From NCBI RefSeq assembly GCF_000721175.1, contig NZ_JOEZ01000002.1, positions 223,414-287,413 of the forward strand: DNA of 64,000 nucleotides. The letters are read 5' to 3'. The notes under the pieces are model-generated. The model made no database searches. It saw only the letters and a program-made list of their open reading frames with translations, and was not told the DNA's origin. A program made the position numbers and the translations under genes. Source of the stretch: Streptomyces anulatus (GTDB lineage: Bacteria > Actinomycetota > Actinomycetes > Streptomycetales > Streptomycetaceae). Positions 51,194 through 60,324 of the stretch are shown in pieces; positions within the stretch are counted from its first letter, which is position 1; each line of letters starts with the position of its first letter.

Positions 51194-52015
51194 ATGGCCG
51201 CCGGACCCCGCCGCGACACCCGGGGCATCGTCGACGCCCCGGACCTCTTCGCCCGCGTACGCTTCCGCCGCCGCGAGCCCGCAGCCGCGCTGCGCCCGTA
51301 CCTGGAGCACTACTGGCTGATCGACTGGGACCTCACCGAGCCGTACGCCGCCCATGTCGTCCCGCACCCGTCGGTGAATCTGGTACTCCAGCGGTACGGG
51401 GCCGCGGAGACCCCCGCGGAGCGGTCCGGGTACGCCGAGGTCGCGGGCGTCGACCCGGGGCTCTTCACCCGGAAACTGACCGGGCGCGGGCGGGTCTGCG
51501 GGGTGCAGTTCCGGCCCGGCGGCTTCCGCCCTTTCGCACCGGAGCACGCCCTCTGCGACCTGACGGGACGCCGGATCGCCGCCGCCGAGGTGCTGCGTAC
51601 CGCGCCGCCCGTCGACGCGGTCCTCGACCCGGACGACGAGGACGCGCGGGTGGCGGCGCTGGACGCCTTCCTGCTCGCCCTGGAGCCTCGCCCCGATCCC
51701 CGGGCGACGCTGGCGATGGCCGCCGTCGACCGGGTGCGCACCGACCACACGGTGCGCCGGGTCGACCGGCTCGCCCAGGACCTGGGGCTCTCCGCCCGCT
51801 CCCTGCAACGGCTGTTCTCCGCGTACGTCGGCGTCGGCCCCAAGTGGGTCATCCTCCGCTACCGGATCCACGAGGCGCTGGAGCGCGCCGGATCCGGCCC
51901 GGCCGTCGACTGGGGGCGGCTCGCGGCGGACCTCGGCTACAGCGACCAGGCCCATCTGGTGCGGGACTTCACCGCCACGGTGGGCGTGCCCCCGACGGCG
52001 TTCGCCCCGCGCTGA
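51194..52015 (+). CDS. AraC-family regulator
   Basis: A 273-residue regulator: an N-terminal ligand-type domain ('LRPYLEHYWLIDWDL', 'HVVPHPSVNLVLQR') and a C-terminal helix-turn-helix 18 domain ('AQDLGLSARSLQRLFSAYVG', 'AADLGYSDQAHLVRDF'). The ATG at 51194 has AGGA nine bases upstream. Placed head to head with the DinB-like protein, 85 bases apart, so it probably controls it. Confidence 0.87.
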   Translation: MAAGPRRDTRGIVDAPDLFARVRFRRREPAAALRPYLEHYWLIDWDLTEPYAAHVVPHPSVNLVLQRYGAAETPAERSGYAEVAGVDPGLFTRKLTGRGRVCGVQFRPGGFRPFAPEHALCDLTGRRIAAAEVLRTAPPVDAVLDPDDEDARVAALDAFLLALEPRPDPRATLAMAAVDRVRTDHTVRRVDRLAQDLGLSARSLQRLFSAYVGVGPKWVILRYRIHEALERAGSGPAVDWGRLAADLGYSDQAHLVRDFTATVGVPPTAFAPR

Positions 52016-52110
52016 CGGCGCGCGCCCGCGCACCCGCGCGCCCTCGACTCCTCTGCGCATCCCCGCCAAATCCCTGGCAGGCCGTCCCGCCCCGGTGGCA
52101 TCCTGACCGG

Positions 52111-52845
52111 GTGAACGGACCCGAGATCACCCTCGAAGTAGCCCCTGAGCTGCGGCTCTTCGTCCCGCACGACCGCCGTGACGGGCCCACGCCCCTCGTC
52201 ACGGACGGCTCCTCGACCCTCGGCCATGTCATCGAGTCCCTCGGCGTCCCGCTCACCGAGGCCGGACCGATGCTGGTGAACGGCGCCCCGGTGGCCCGCT
52301 CGCATGTGCCCGGTGCCGGCGAACACGTCGTCGTACGCGCCGTGGAACGCCCCCAGCAGGTTCCCGGCGCGCCTCTGCGCTTCCTCCTCGACGTCCATCT
52401 CGGCACGCTGGCCCGCCGGTTGCGACTCCTGGGCGTCGACGCGGCGTACGAGAGCGAGGACATCGGCGACCCCGCCCTGGCCACCCTCTCGGCGCGGGAG
52501 CGGCGCGTCCTGCTCTCCCGGGACCGCGGGCTGCTGCGCCGCCGCGAGATCTGGGCGGGGGCGTACGTCTACAGCGACCGCCCCAAGGAACAGCTCCGCG
52601 ACGTCCTCGGCCGCTTCGCCCCGGCCCTGGCCCCGTGGACCCGCTGCACCGCGTGCAACGGCACCCTGACCGGGGCCGCCAAGGACTCCGTGAGCGAACT
52701 TCTGGAGCACGGCACGCAGCAGTCGTACGACGTGTTCGCCCAGTGCACGGAGTGCTCCCGGGTGTACTGGCGCGGCGCCCATCACGGACACCTGGAGACG
52801 ATCGTGTCCGAGGCCGTCCGCGAGTTCGGGGGCGCGGCGGCGTAG
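52111..52845 (+). CDS. Mut7-C RNase-domain protein with N-terminal ubiquitin-like part
   Basis: A 244-residue protein. Residues about 1-85 match the ubiquitin-like Mut7-C N-part; from about 90 the RNase-like Mut7-C domain begins ('FLLDVHLGTLARRLRLLGVD', 'ERRVLLSRDRGLLRR'), followed by a zinc ribbon with CTACNG and CTECSR. This architecture is known in actinobacteria and is presumed to act on RNA. The GTG at 52111 has no clear ribosome site; leaderless translation is possible. Confidence 0.85.
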   Translation: MNGPEITLEVAPELRLFVPHDRRDGPTPLVTDGSSTLGHVIESLGVPLTEAGPMLVNGAPVARSHVPGAGEHVVVRAVERPQQVPGAPLRFLLDVHLGTLARRLRLLGVDAAYESEDIGDPALATLSARERRVLLSRDRGLLRRREIWAGAYVYSDRPKEQLRDVLGRFAPALAPWTRCTACNGTLTGAAKDSVSELLEHGTQQSYDVFAQCTECSRVYWRGAHHGHLETIVSEAVREFGGAAA

Positions 52846-52861
52846 CGGCGAAGCGCACCGC

Positions 52862-53286
52862 TCAGAAGGCGTACGGCTCCCCGGTCGAGGGCGCCGGCAC
52901 CGTGTGCGCGCCGTTCCCGGAGTCCGCGTCGCGCGCCCCGCCGCTCCACACGGTGTCGACCCGCACGACCACCTCGGCCGGGCGGCTCGCGAGCCGCAGG
53001 TCCAGTGCGGTCCACCGGGCCTGCCCGCCGGTGGTCAGGGCGCCCGTCTCGCACAGCACCGACGCCTTGCCGCCCCAGAGGCAGCCCACAGGGAGCCGCT
53101 GCCGTACGGACAGCGGCTCGGAGAAGCGCAGCCGCACCGTCGAGGCGGGTACGTCGCTGGGCCCCTGTTCTCGGTCCGGAGCCGGATCTCCGGCAGGTCG
53201 CTCCAGAGGGCGACGTGCCCGTGATGGGAGACGTCCGCGCTCTCCCCCACCCGCACAGCCCACGGCCGCCCACGCACGGGGGCCAC
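52862..53286 (-). pseudogene. Frameshifted small conserved protein
   Basis: Two frames together make a 140-residue protein: 'ESADVSHHGHVALWSDLPEI' (first frame) and 'ASTVRLRFSEPLSVRQRLPV' onwards (second). They are separated by a lost base at about 53159-53165 in a G/C run. The start may be GTG 53286. The second frame contains 'VRVDTVWSGGARDADSGNG' and ends with PYAF. The parent resembles short actinobacterial proteins of unknown function. A real frameshift and a sequencing error are equally possible. Confidence 0.6.
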
Positions 53287-53340
53287 ACGACGCCTGCCTA
53301 TCCTTTCCCCGTACCCGATCAGCTGTCCGAGGAGATCGCC

Positions 53341-54099
53341 ATGGCCGCCACCCCCATCGCCGTCATCACCGGCGCGAGCAGCGGCATCGGCGCCGCGACC
53401 GCCCGTACGCTGGCCTCCGCCGGCTTCCGGGTCGTACTGACCGCCCGCCGCAAGGACCGCATCGAGGCGCTCGCGGCCGAGCTCACCGAGGCCGGCCACC
53501 AGGCGACGGCCTACGCGCTGGACGTCACCGACCGCGCGGCGGTCGACGAGTTCGCCACCGCGTTCCGCTCCCTCGCCGTCCTCGTCAACAACGCGGGCGG
53601 GGCGCTCGGGGCCGACCCGGTCGCGACCGGCGACCCCGCCGACTGGCGCCAGATGTACGAGACCAACGTGATCGGCACCCTCAACGTCACCCAGGCCCTG
53701 CTGCCCGCCCTCACCGCGAGCGGCGACGGCACGATCGTGATCCTCTCCTCGACCGCGGCGCTGTCCGCGTACGAGGGCGGCGGCGGTTACGTGGCGGCCA
53801 AGCACGGCGAGCACGTCCTGGCCGAGACCCTCCGCCTGGAGATCGTCGGCACCCCGGTCCGCGTCATCGAGGTGGCCCCCGGCATGGTCAGGACCGAGGA
53901 GTTCGCCACCACCCGCTTCCGCGGCGACACCGAGAAGGCCGCCAAGGTCTACGCGGGCGTCGACGCCCCGCTGACCGCCGAGGACGTGGCCGACACGATC
54001 GGCTGGGCCGTCACCCGCCCCAGCCACGTCAACATCGACCTCCTGGTGGTCCGCCCCCGCGCCCAGGCCTCCAACACGAAGGTCCACCGCACGCTGTGA
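53341..54099 (+). CDS. Short-chain dehydrogenase/reductase
   Basis: A 252-residue classical SDR: TGASSGIG (cofactor), NNAGG, the catalytic 'YVAAKHGEH' (Tyr-x3-Lys) and the following 'PGMVRTEEFATTRFRG'. This pattern is that of serine/3-hydroxy acid dehydrogenases such as YdfG. The ATG at 53341 has AGGAG six bases upstream. Substrate not assigned. Confidence 0.9.
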   Translation: MAATPIAVITGASSGIGAATARTLASAGFRVVLTARRKDRIEALAAELTEAGHQATAYALDVTDRAAVDEFATAFRSLAVLVNNAGGALGADPVATGDPADWRQMYETNVIGTLNVTQALLPALTASGDGTIVILSSTAALSAYEGGGGYVAAKHGEHVLAETLRLEIVGTPVRVIEVAPGMVRTEEFATTRFRGDTEKAAKVYAGVDAPLTAEDVADTIGWAVTRPSHVNIDLLVVRPRAQASNTKVHRTL

Positions 54100-54132
54100 G
54101 CCGGCCCCGGCCCCTGCCCCGGGTGCTCGGCG

Positions 54133-54256
54133 TCAGCCCACCGTGACGGTCGTCATGACCGCCGCGTGGTCCGTGGGCCCGCGGTCGCGGCCACGGCGAC
54201 GGCCGCTCCGGTGGCGGCCAGGAAGATGCGACGCTCGGCACTCGCGCTGTGGTCAC
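54133..54256 (-). pseudogene. Remnant of an exported phosphoesterase-like gene
   Basis: Immediately after the ABC ATPase, frames read a Tat signal core 'SAERRIFLAATGAAVAVAAT' and, out of frame, a C-terminus 'DHAAVMTTVTVG' before TGA (54135-54133). They are the two ends of one gene whose middle was deleted. The GTGA overlap with the ATPase stop suggests it was once coupled to it. A metallophosphoesterase of the type found in such ABC clusters is my guess. Confidence 0.5.
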
Positions 54257-55326
54257 TCCTTCGCAGACGGGGCGACGGTTCGCTCGGCGACGAGCACGGG
54301 GTTGTCGTGCGGGGTGATCGTGCAGCGGGCTCCCGGTGCCAGCGCGGTCGCCTCCCAGCTGGGCAGGTCGGCCTTGCACACCGCCCCGGAGTCCGTGGTG
54401 AGGTGCAGCCGGGTGGTGGGCCCGAGGAAGGTCGCCACCCGTACGGTCGCGGGGGTGCCCGACCCGTCGTCGGCGGCGCCCACCGCCAGCCCCTCGGGGC
54501 GCAGCAGTACGTCGACCTCGGCGCCGGCGGCGGGGGTCGCGCCGTGGATGGGCAGCCGCCGCCCGAACAGCTCGACGACCCCGCCGTCCCGGACGGTCCC
54601 CGGCAGCCGGTTCATGGTGCCGACGAACTCGGCGACGAAGGGCGTGGCCGGGCGGTCGTACAACTCACCGGGTGCGGCGCACTGTTCGAGCCGGCCGTCC
54701 TTCATCACGGCGACGCGGTCCGCCATGGACAGCGCCTCCTCCTGATCGTGGGTGACGAAGACGGTGGTGATGCCGAGATCCAGCTGGATGCGCCGGATCT
54801 CCTCGCGCAGGTTGAGCCGCACCTTGGCGTCCAGGGCGGACAGCGGCTCGTCGAGGAGCAGCACCCTGGGCCGGATCGCCAGCGCGCGGGCGAGCGCGAC
54901 GCGCTGCTGCTGGCCGCCGGAGAGCTGGTGCGGGTAGGTGCCCTCGCGGCCGGGCAGGCCGACCAGGTCCAGGAGCTCCCGGGCCCGCTCCTTGCGCTCG
55001 GCGCTCGCCCGGCCCCGTACCCGCAGGCCGTACGCGATGTTCTCGGCGGCCGTCATGTTCGGGAACAGGCTGTACGACTGGAAGACCATCCCGATGTCAC
55101 GGCGGTGGGCCGGGACCGAGGTGACGTCCTGGCCGTCCATGAGCAGTTCGCCGCCGTCGGCGCTCTCGAAGCCCGCGATGATGCGCAGCGCGGTGGTCTT
55201 GCCGCAGCCGGACGGACCCAGCAGAGCGACCATCTCACCGGGGGCGATGTCCAGATCGAGTCCGTCGAGCGCGACCGTGGAGCCGAACTTCCGGCGCAGT
55301 TGCTTGAGTTGCACGGGGACGGTCAT
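54253..55326 (-). CDS. ABC transporter ATP-binding protein
   Basis: A 357-residue ATPase with Walker A GPSGCGKTT (37-45), signature LSGGQQQR, Walker B LLLDEP and H-loop VTHD, followed by a C-terminal TOBE domain ('PEGLAVGA'). It energises the two permeases and belongs to the PotA/FbpC/PhnT group (polyamines, iron or 2-aminoethylphosphonate). The ATG overlaps the permease stop by ATGA. Confidence 0.93.
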   Translation of the reverse strand: MTVPVQLKQLRRKFGSTVALDGLDLDIAPGEMVALLGPSGCGKTTALRIIAGFESADGGELLMDGQDVTSVPAHRRDIGMVFQSYSLFPNMTAAENIAYGLRVRGRASAERKERARELLDLVGLPGREGTYPHQLSGGQQQRVALARALAIRPRVLLLDEPLSALDAKVRLNLREEIRRIQLDLGITTVFVTHDQEEALSMADRVAVMKDGRLEQCAAPGELYDRPATPFVAEFVGTMNRLPGTVRDGGVVELFGRRLPIHGATPAAGAEVDVLLRPEGLAVGAADDGSGTPATVRVATFLGPTTRLHLTTDSGAVCKADLPSWEATALAPGARCTITPHDNPVLVAERTVAPSAKE

Positions 55327-56165
55327 GACACGGTCTTCTTTCGGTTCTCGCGGCCGGAGTGCGCACGACGGCGGCTCCGGCCACCGGCCAGGGTGGTGAG
55401 CAGGAGCAGCAGCCCCCAGGTGATCAGCAGGCTCAGCATCGCGGCGGCGACCGAGAGCTGGGCCTCGGAGTCCTTGATCTCCACCATCCACACGGAGAAC
55501 GGGCGGTAGGAGAGCACGGAGGCGACGGTGTACTCGCCGAGCACCATGGCCAGGCTGAGCACGGCGCCGCCCACCACGGCGGTCCGCAGGTTCGGCACGA
55601 CGACCTGCCACAGGGTCTGCAGACGGGACGCGCCCAGGCTGCGGGCGGCCTCGACGAGGGTGCGCAGGTCGACGGCGCGCAGCCCGGCGTCCAGCGAGCG
55701 GTACAGGAACGGCAGGGACATGACCGTGTAGACGAGCACGAGGATCAGCGGGAACTCCTCGTCCCGCAGGACCTGGAAGGTCATGTACAGGGGCGTGTCG
55801 GCCAGGTCCTGTTCCCAGGACAGCACCGTGGTGACGCCCGCGACCAGCGCGATCGGCGGGACGACCAGCGGCATCATGCACAGGACCTCGACGATCCGGC
55901 GCAGCCTCGGCAGATAGAGCGAGATCGCGACCAGGGTCGGCACCATCAGGAGCAGTCCGCAGACGATGGTGGCCAGGCCCAGGCGTACCGAGAGCATCAG
56001 GCTGGTGGTCAGCCCCTCGGTGCCGAGCCCTTTGGTGTACGCGTCGAAGCTGATGCCCTCGACCTCGTTGACGCTGAACCAGACCGAGGCGCCGATGGGT
56101 ACCAGGAAATACAGCGCGGCGAGCGGCAGGACGACGCCCCGCGAGGTGAACTTCATCCGAGCCAT
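55323..56165 (-). CDS. ABC transporter permease (second)
   Basis: A 280-residue, six-helix permease with the EAA loop 'LVEAARSLGASRLQTLWQVVVP'. The ATG at 56165 has AGGAG six bases upstream and overlaps the first permease by 13 bases; ATG 56156 would overlap by ATGA instead. Works with the other permease as the channel. Confidence 0.9.
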   Translation of the reverse strand: MARMKFTSRGVVLPLAALYFLVPIGASVWFSVNEVEGISFDAYTKGLGTEGLTTSLMLSVRLGLATIVCGLLLMVPTLVAISLYLPRLRRIVEVLCMMPLVVPPIALVAGVTTVLSWEQDLADTPLYMTFQVLRDEEFPLILVLVYTVMSLPFLYRSLDAGLRAVDLRTLVEAARSLGASRLQTLWQVVVPNLRTAVVGGAVLSLAMVLGEYTVASVLSYRPFSVWMVEIKDSEAQLSVAAAMLSLLITWGLLLLLTTLAGGRSRRRAHSGRENRKKTVS

Positions 56166-57127
56166 CGGGTACTCCTGCGCTGCAGCGGTATCTGTACGGC
56201 CATCACGAGCAGCGCGATCACGACCATGTTGAGGCTCATCGCGAGGGCGAGGTTCTCCTGGCCCACCAGGACGTTGCCGTTGAGGGCGTTGGCGATCTGG
56301 ATGGTGATCAGCGGCTGCGACGAGCCGACCATCACGGCGGCGGTGGCGTGCGAGGCGAACGCGGTGCCGAACATCAGCACCGCACCGCCGAGCAGCGAGG
56401 GGGTCAGCACCGGGATGCCGACGTGCCGCCAGTACTGCCCGCGCGTCGCACCGCAGGACGCGGCGGCCTCCTGCCACTGGGAGCGCAGGCCGTCGAGCGC
56501 GGGCAGGACGGTCACCACCATCAGCGGGACCATGAAGTAGAGGTAGGCCAGCACCAGGCCGGTGAAGCTGTAGAGGCTGAAGCCCGTCCGGTCCAGGTGG
56601 AAGAGCTGGGTGACGGTGCCGGTGGTGCCGAGCGTCGCGATGAAGGCGAAGGCGAGCGGCGCGCCGGAGAAGTTGGCGAGCACCCCGCTGGCCGAGACGA
56701 CGACGCCCCGCAGCGCCGGCCGCGGGGAACTGACGACGGCCTGCGCGATCAACGTGCCGATGACGGTCGCCAGCAGCGCGGTCACAGCTGAGAGTTCGAC
56801 GCTGCCGGTGAGCCCGGTCGCGTACGCCCCGGACAGCGACCCGCTGACGTTCTCCGTCGAGAACCGGCCCTCGCCGGTCGCCGAGTCGACGACGGTGAAC
56901 GCCCCGTACACCATGGTCCCGGCGGGCAGCCCGAAGCACACCGCGAGGAACGCGAAGAAGGGAACGACGACGGGCCACCGGTGCCGCCGCGCCCCGCGGC
57001 GCCGGGCGCCGCCGCCCCGTACCGGGGGCGAGGGACGGGCGGGGGCGGCCGGGCCCGCCGCGGGCACGGAGTCCGCCAGGACGGCGGCTCCGCTGCCCGC
57101 GGGGGGAGGTGCGGTCTTGTCGGCCAT
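56153..57127 (-). CDS. ABC transporter permease (first)
   Basis: A 324-residue permease with a Pro/Ala/Arg-rich cytoplasmic N-terminus of about 50 residues, six helices, and the EAA loop 'WQEAAASCGATRGQYWRHVG'. The ATG at 57127 is two bases after the binding-protein stop. Confidence 0.9.
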   Translation of the reverse strand: MADKTAPPPAGSGAAVLADSVPAAGPAAPARPSPPVRGGGARRRGARRHRWPVVVPFFAFLAVCFGLPAGTMVYGAFTVVDSATGEGRFSTENVSGSLSGAYATGLTGSVELSAVTALLATVIGTLIAQAVVSSPRPALRGVVVSASGVLANFSGAPLAFAFIATLGTTGTVTQLFHLDRTGFSLYSFTGLVLAYLYFMVPLMVVTVLPALDGLRSQWQEAAASCGATRGQYWRHVGIPVLTPSLLGGAVLMFGTAFASHATAAVMVGSSQPLITIQIANALNGNVLVGQENLALAMSLNMVVIALLVMAVQIPLQRRSTRWLG

Positions 57128-57129
57128 GC

Positions 57130-58278
57130 TCAGCTGACCGCCTTGCCCCAGCCCTGGACGACGGTCTCCTTGGCCTTGGCCTCCTGCTCCACGGTCGGCT
57201 CCTGGGGAGTTCCGTGGACCTCGGGAATCCGGGCGAGGGCCGCGTTGTCGGCGGTGCCGTCCTTCTTCATCGCGTCCAGGAGCGCCGGGCGGGAGAAGCC
57301 CTTGAGCCAGATGTTCTGGCCCTCGGGGCTGTAGATGAACTCCAGCCACAGGCGGGCGGCGGCCGGGTGCGGGGCGTACTTGTTGACGCCCTGGTTGTAG
57401 TAGCGCGAGTACAGGCCGTCGGAGGGCACCGCGACCTGCCAGTCGACGCCCTTGGCCTCGAGCTTCTGGCCGTAGCCCAGGTTGAGGTAGTCCCAGTCGA
57501 TCGAGATCGGCGTCTCGCCCTGCTGGATGGTGGCGAGCGTGGACTTCGCGGGGACGAAGTTGCCCTTCTTCTTCAGCTTCTGGAAGTAGTCGAGACCGGG
57601 CTGCGCGTCGTCCAGGGAGCCGCCGTTGGCCAGCGAGGCGGCGATGACGGCGGCCAGCGCGGACCCGGACTCGGTCGGGTCGCCGTTGAGGGCGACCTTG
57701 TTCCGGTACTCGGGCTTGAGCAGGTCCTGATACGTCTCGGGGCAGTTCTTCACGGCCTTGGCGTCACAGCCGATGGACATGAAGCCGCCGTAGTTGTTCA
57801 TGAAGGAGGCGTCCGGCTGCTTCTGCGCGTCCGGGATGTCGTCCCAGCCCTCGACCTTGTACGGCGCGAGCAGGTCCTGCTTCTTGGCCTCCTGCATGTA
57901 CGAGGTGCCGAGGTCCAGCGCGTCGACGGCCCGGTCCTGGCCCTTACGCTTGGCCGCGGCGTTCAGCGCGCCCTGGCTGCTGCCGCCCGGGTCCTCGTTG
58001 TTGACCTCGATGGCGTACTTCTTCTCGAAGGCCGCGATCATCTCGCCGTAGTTGGCCCAGTCCGGCGCGAGGGCGTAGACGTTGAGCTTGCCCTCCTCCT
58101 CCGCCGCCGCTACGAGCTTCTCCATACCTCCGAGGGCCGCGGCCGACTCCGCCTTCGCGGCCTTGCTGTTCTTCGCACCGTCGTCGTCGGGTGCGGAGCC
58201 ACAGCCGGTGGCCACCAGGGCGGTGAGGCCGGCGAGGGCCGCGGCGGTCAGGACGCGGCGGGGATGGTGTGCCTTCAC
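57130..58278 (-). CDS. ABC transporter substrate-binding lipoprotein
   Basis: A 382-residue lipoprotein (lipobox VATGC) of the spermidine/iron/phosphonate binding class: 'KLNVYALAPDWANYGEMIAAF', 'YAIEVNNEDPGGSSQGALNA', 'GWDDIPDAQKQP', and 'YSRYYNQGVNKYAPHPAAAR'. The GTG at 58278 has AGGAG eight bases upstream. It is the first gene of a compact four-gene importer operon that diverges from the GntR regulator. Confidence 0.9.
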   Translation of the reverse strand: MKAHHPRRVLTAAALAGLTALVATGCGSAPDDDGAKNSKAAKAESAAALGGMEKLVAAAEEEGKLNVYALAPDWANYGEMIAAFEKKYAIEVNNEDPGGSSQGALNAAAKRKGQDRAVDALDLGTSYMQEAKKQDLLAPYKVEGWDDIPDAQKQPDASFMNNYGGFMSIGCDAKAVKNCPETYQDLLKPEYRNKVALNGDPTESGSALAAVIAASLANGGSLDDAQPGLDYFQKLKKKGNFVPAKSTLATIQQGETPISIDWDYLNLGYGQKLEAKGVDWQVAVPSDGLYSRYYNQGVNKYAPHPAAARLWLEFIYSPEGQNIWLKGFSRPALLDAMKKDGTADNAALARIPEVHGTPQEPTVEQEAKAKETVVQGWGKAVS

Positions 58279-58602
58279 GATGCGTACTCCTGGGTCTGCG
58301 GCGAGCCACCTGTATGGACAAGCCATCGTCAGTAAGCGAGCCGAAGCTAGCAGCCAGGCGACCAGCCGGTAAAGCTTTGTGAAGGTAAAAAGTGCAGGTC
58401 AGAAGCGTTATAAAGACGTAGGTTTACCCAACCCCAAAGCGGTTAGACGCAGGGTTCGCACTTCAGGGGCACCACCGTTTGCGCGCAGACCGAGAATGCA
58501 CGGCGCAGCGCGGGGATGGCATGATCATCCCTGCGTGCGCACCACGCGCACCCAGCCAGGAAGCCCGAGAGCCCGGCAGTTCCGAGAGCCCAGAGGAGAG
58601 AC
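58279..58602. other. Divergent regulatory region of importer and gntR
   Basis: About 320 bases with an AT-rich centre (58.36-58.43 kb) and no gene. GGTAAA occurs at 58368-58373 and 58384-58389, and its complement TTTACC at 58423-58428, a possible binding site for the adjacent GntR regulator. The right part (58.45-58.60 kb) lacks a coding pattern. Confidence 0.5.
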
Positions 58603-59343
58603 GTGACCCGACGGCACCAGCAGATCGCCGATGAGCTGCGCCGCGCCATCGCCGACGGCACCCACCCCGTGGGCTCCGAGCTGCCGTCCGAGTCCGAACT
58701 GGCCCTGGCCCACGGCGTGTCCCGGGGCACCCTCCGGCAGGCCTTCGGCACGCTCCAGTCGGAGGGCCTGATCGGCTCCCGGCAGGGCGCCCGCCGGACC
58801 GTCCTGTCCACCACACCCAGCCAGAGCTTCACCGAGCTGCGCAGCTTCGCCGAGTGGGCCAGGGCCGGCGACCGCACCCCCGGCGGCCTGGTGCTCCGCT
58901 CGCGCCGCGCGAAGGCGACCGAGGCCCAGGCCGCGCTGCTCCAGCTCGCGCCCGGCGACCCGGTCCTGCACGTCCTGCGGGTGCGCACCCTGGACGGCGA
59001 ACCGGCGCTCCTGGAACGCACGGTGTACGCCGGGTGGGCGGCGGCGGCCGTCGAACGACTGCCGGACGACTGCGAGTCGGTCACCCGGAGCCTGTACGAC
59101 GAGGCCGGCGTGGTCATGAGCCACGGCGAGCACCATCTGGACGCGGTCGCCGCGGGCACCACGGACGCCCGCGAGCTGGGCGTACGGCGAGGCTCCCCGC
59201 TGCTGCGGGTGCGCCGCACCACGACCACGTCCGAGGGCCGGCCCGTCGAGACCTCGGACGACCGCTACCGGCCAGGTTCGGTCGTCTTCACCGTCCGCAA
59301 CTCGGTGCAGGCCAACCCGCTGGTCCGCACCGCCGCCGACTGA
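58603..59343 (+). CDS. GntR-family regulator with UTRA domain
   Basis: A 246-residue HutC-type regulator: winged helix ('SESELALAHGVSRGTLRQAF') and a UTRA ligand-binding domain ('VLHVLRVRTLDGEPALLERT', 'HHLDAVAAGTTDARELGV'). The GTG follows GAGGAGAG. It most likely represses the divergent importer until the transported compound or a product binds. Confidence 0.9.
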   Translation: MTRRHQQIADELRRAIADGTHPVGSELPSESELALAHGVSRGTLRQAFGTLQSEGLIGSRQGARRTVLSTTPSQSFTELRSFAEWARAGDRTPGGLVLRSRRAKATEAQAALLQLAPGDPVLHVLRVRTLDGEPALLERTVYAGWAAAAVERLPDDCESVTRSLYDEAGVVMSHGEHHLDAVAAGTTDARELGVRRGSPLLRVRRTTTTSEGRPVETSDDRYRPGSVVFTVRNSVQANPLVRTAAD

Positions 59344-59440
59344 CACACCGCCGGCCGCACCCCACCCCCGACCAGCAGGGAACCCCCTTCCCCCGGTAGT
59401 CCACCCCCGGAAGTCCATCCCCAGGAACAGCGAGCCCCGC

Positions 59441-60088
59441 ATGCCCCCGCTCCCCCGCCCCGCCGCCCTGCTGTGCGACATGGACGGCACCCTCGTCGAC
59501 ACCGAGCACGCCTGGCTGGACACCGTCGCCGGGTTCCTGCGGTCGCAGGGCTCCCCGGCCGGTACGGGAACCCTCGCCCCGTTCGCGGGCGCCGCGGTGG
59601 CCGACGCGGCCGGCCTGCTCGTACGCGGTGGCCTCACCGCCCTGCCGGAGGCGGAGACCGCCGCCCGGCTCGACCGGGAGTTCACCGCGCGGGTGGCGGC
59701 CGGAGTGACCGTCCAGCCGGGCGCCCTCCGCCTCCTGGACCGGGCGCGCGCGCTGGGGGTGCCGACCGCCCTGGTGACCGCGTCCGAACGGCATGTGGCC
59801 GACCTGGTGCTCGACACCCTGGGCCGGCACCGGTTCGACGCGTCGGTCGCCTCGGGCGAGACGGCACGCGGGAAGCCGCACCCCGACCCGTACCTGGCAG
59901 CCGCGGCCGCGCTGGGGGTGGCCCCGCGGGACTGCCTGGCCGTCGAGGACACCCCCACGGGCGCCGCCGCCGCACTGGCCGCGGGGTGCCGCCTGCTCGC
60001 CGTCCCGTCGGTGCCCGGCATCGAGCCGGGCCCGCGCACGGTCCTGGTCGCCTCCCTGACGGAGGCGGACCTGGCGGAGGCGGCGTAA
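59441..60088 (+). CDS. HAD-superfamily hydrolase
   Basis: A 215-residue HAD phosphatase with CDMDGTLVDTE (12-22, nucleophile Asp), 'LVTASERHVADLVLD' (motif II), the Lys of 'ARGKPHPDPYL' and the acidic 'AVEDTPTGAAAA' (motif IV). Downstream of the GntR gene; with a 2-aminoethylphosphonate-type importer nearby it might act on a phosphonate-derived or sugar phosphate, without proof. The ATG lacks a close ribosome site. Confidence 0.87.
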   Translation: MPPLPRPAALLCDMDGTLVDTEHAWLDTVAGFLRSQGSPAGTGTLAPFAGAAVADAAGLLVRGGLTALPEAETAARLDREFTARVAAGVTVQPGALRLLDRARALGVPTALVTASERHVADLVLDTLGRHRFDASVASGETARGKPHPDPYLAAAAALGVAPRDCLAVEDTPTGAAAALAAGCRLLAVPSVPGIEPGPRTVLVASLTEADLAEAA

Positions 60089-60177
60089 CGCCTCCGGCGG
60101 CCCCGTCCGCCGTGCCGGGAAGGGAGCGCCCCGACCGCCGTGAGGGCCGGTGAGGTCACGACGGAGAGGCACGCGCG

Positions 60178-60324
60178 ATGAAGCTGGTGGCGCAGGAGTT
60201 CCTCACGCTCCACGGCGTCTCCCGGGGCCCGGGGGCACCGGCCCGCTCGGCGCCTTGGAACCGCACGCACCGGAGCGCGTCCGCTTTCCGGTCGAAGGCC
60301 ACCAGACAGGCTCTCAGCCCTTGA
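60178..60324 (+). pseudogene. N-terminal stub of a dihydrofolate reductase-like gene
   Basis: An ATG with GAGAGG upstream starts 'MKLVAQEFLTLHGVSRGPG', the N-terminus of bacterial RibD-C/DHFR-like proteins (normally FLTLDGV). After about 20 residues the reading changes to unrelated sequence and stops at 60322-60324, inside the end of rtcB. It is probably the rest of a deleted gene. Confidence 0.5.
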
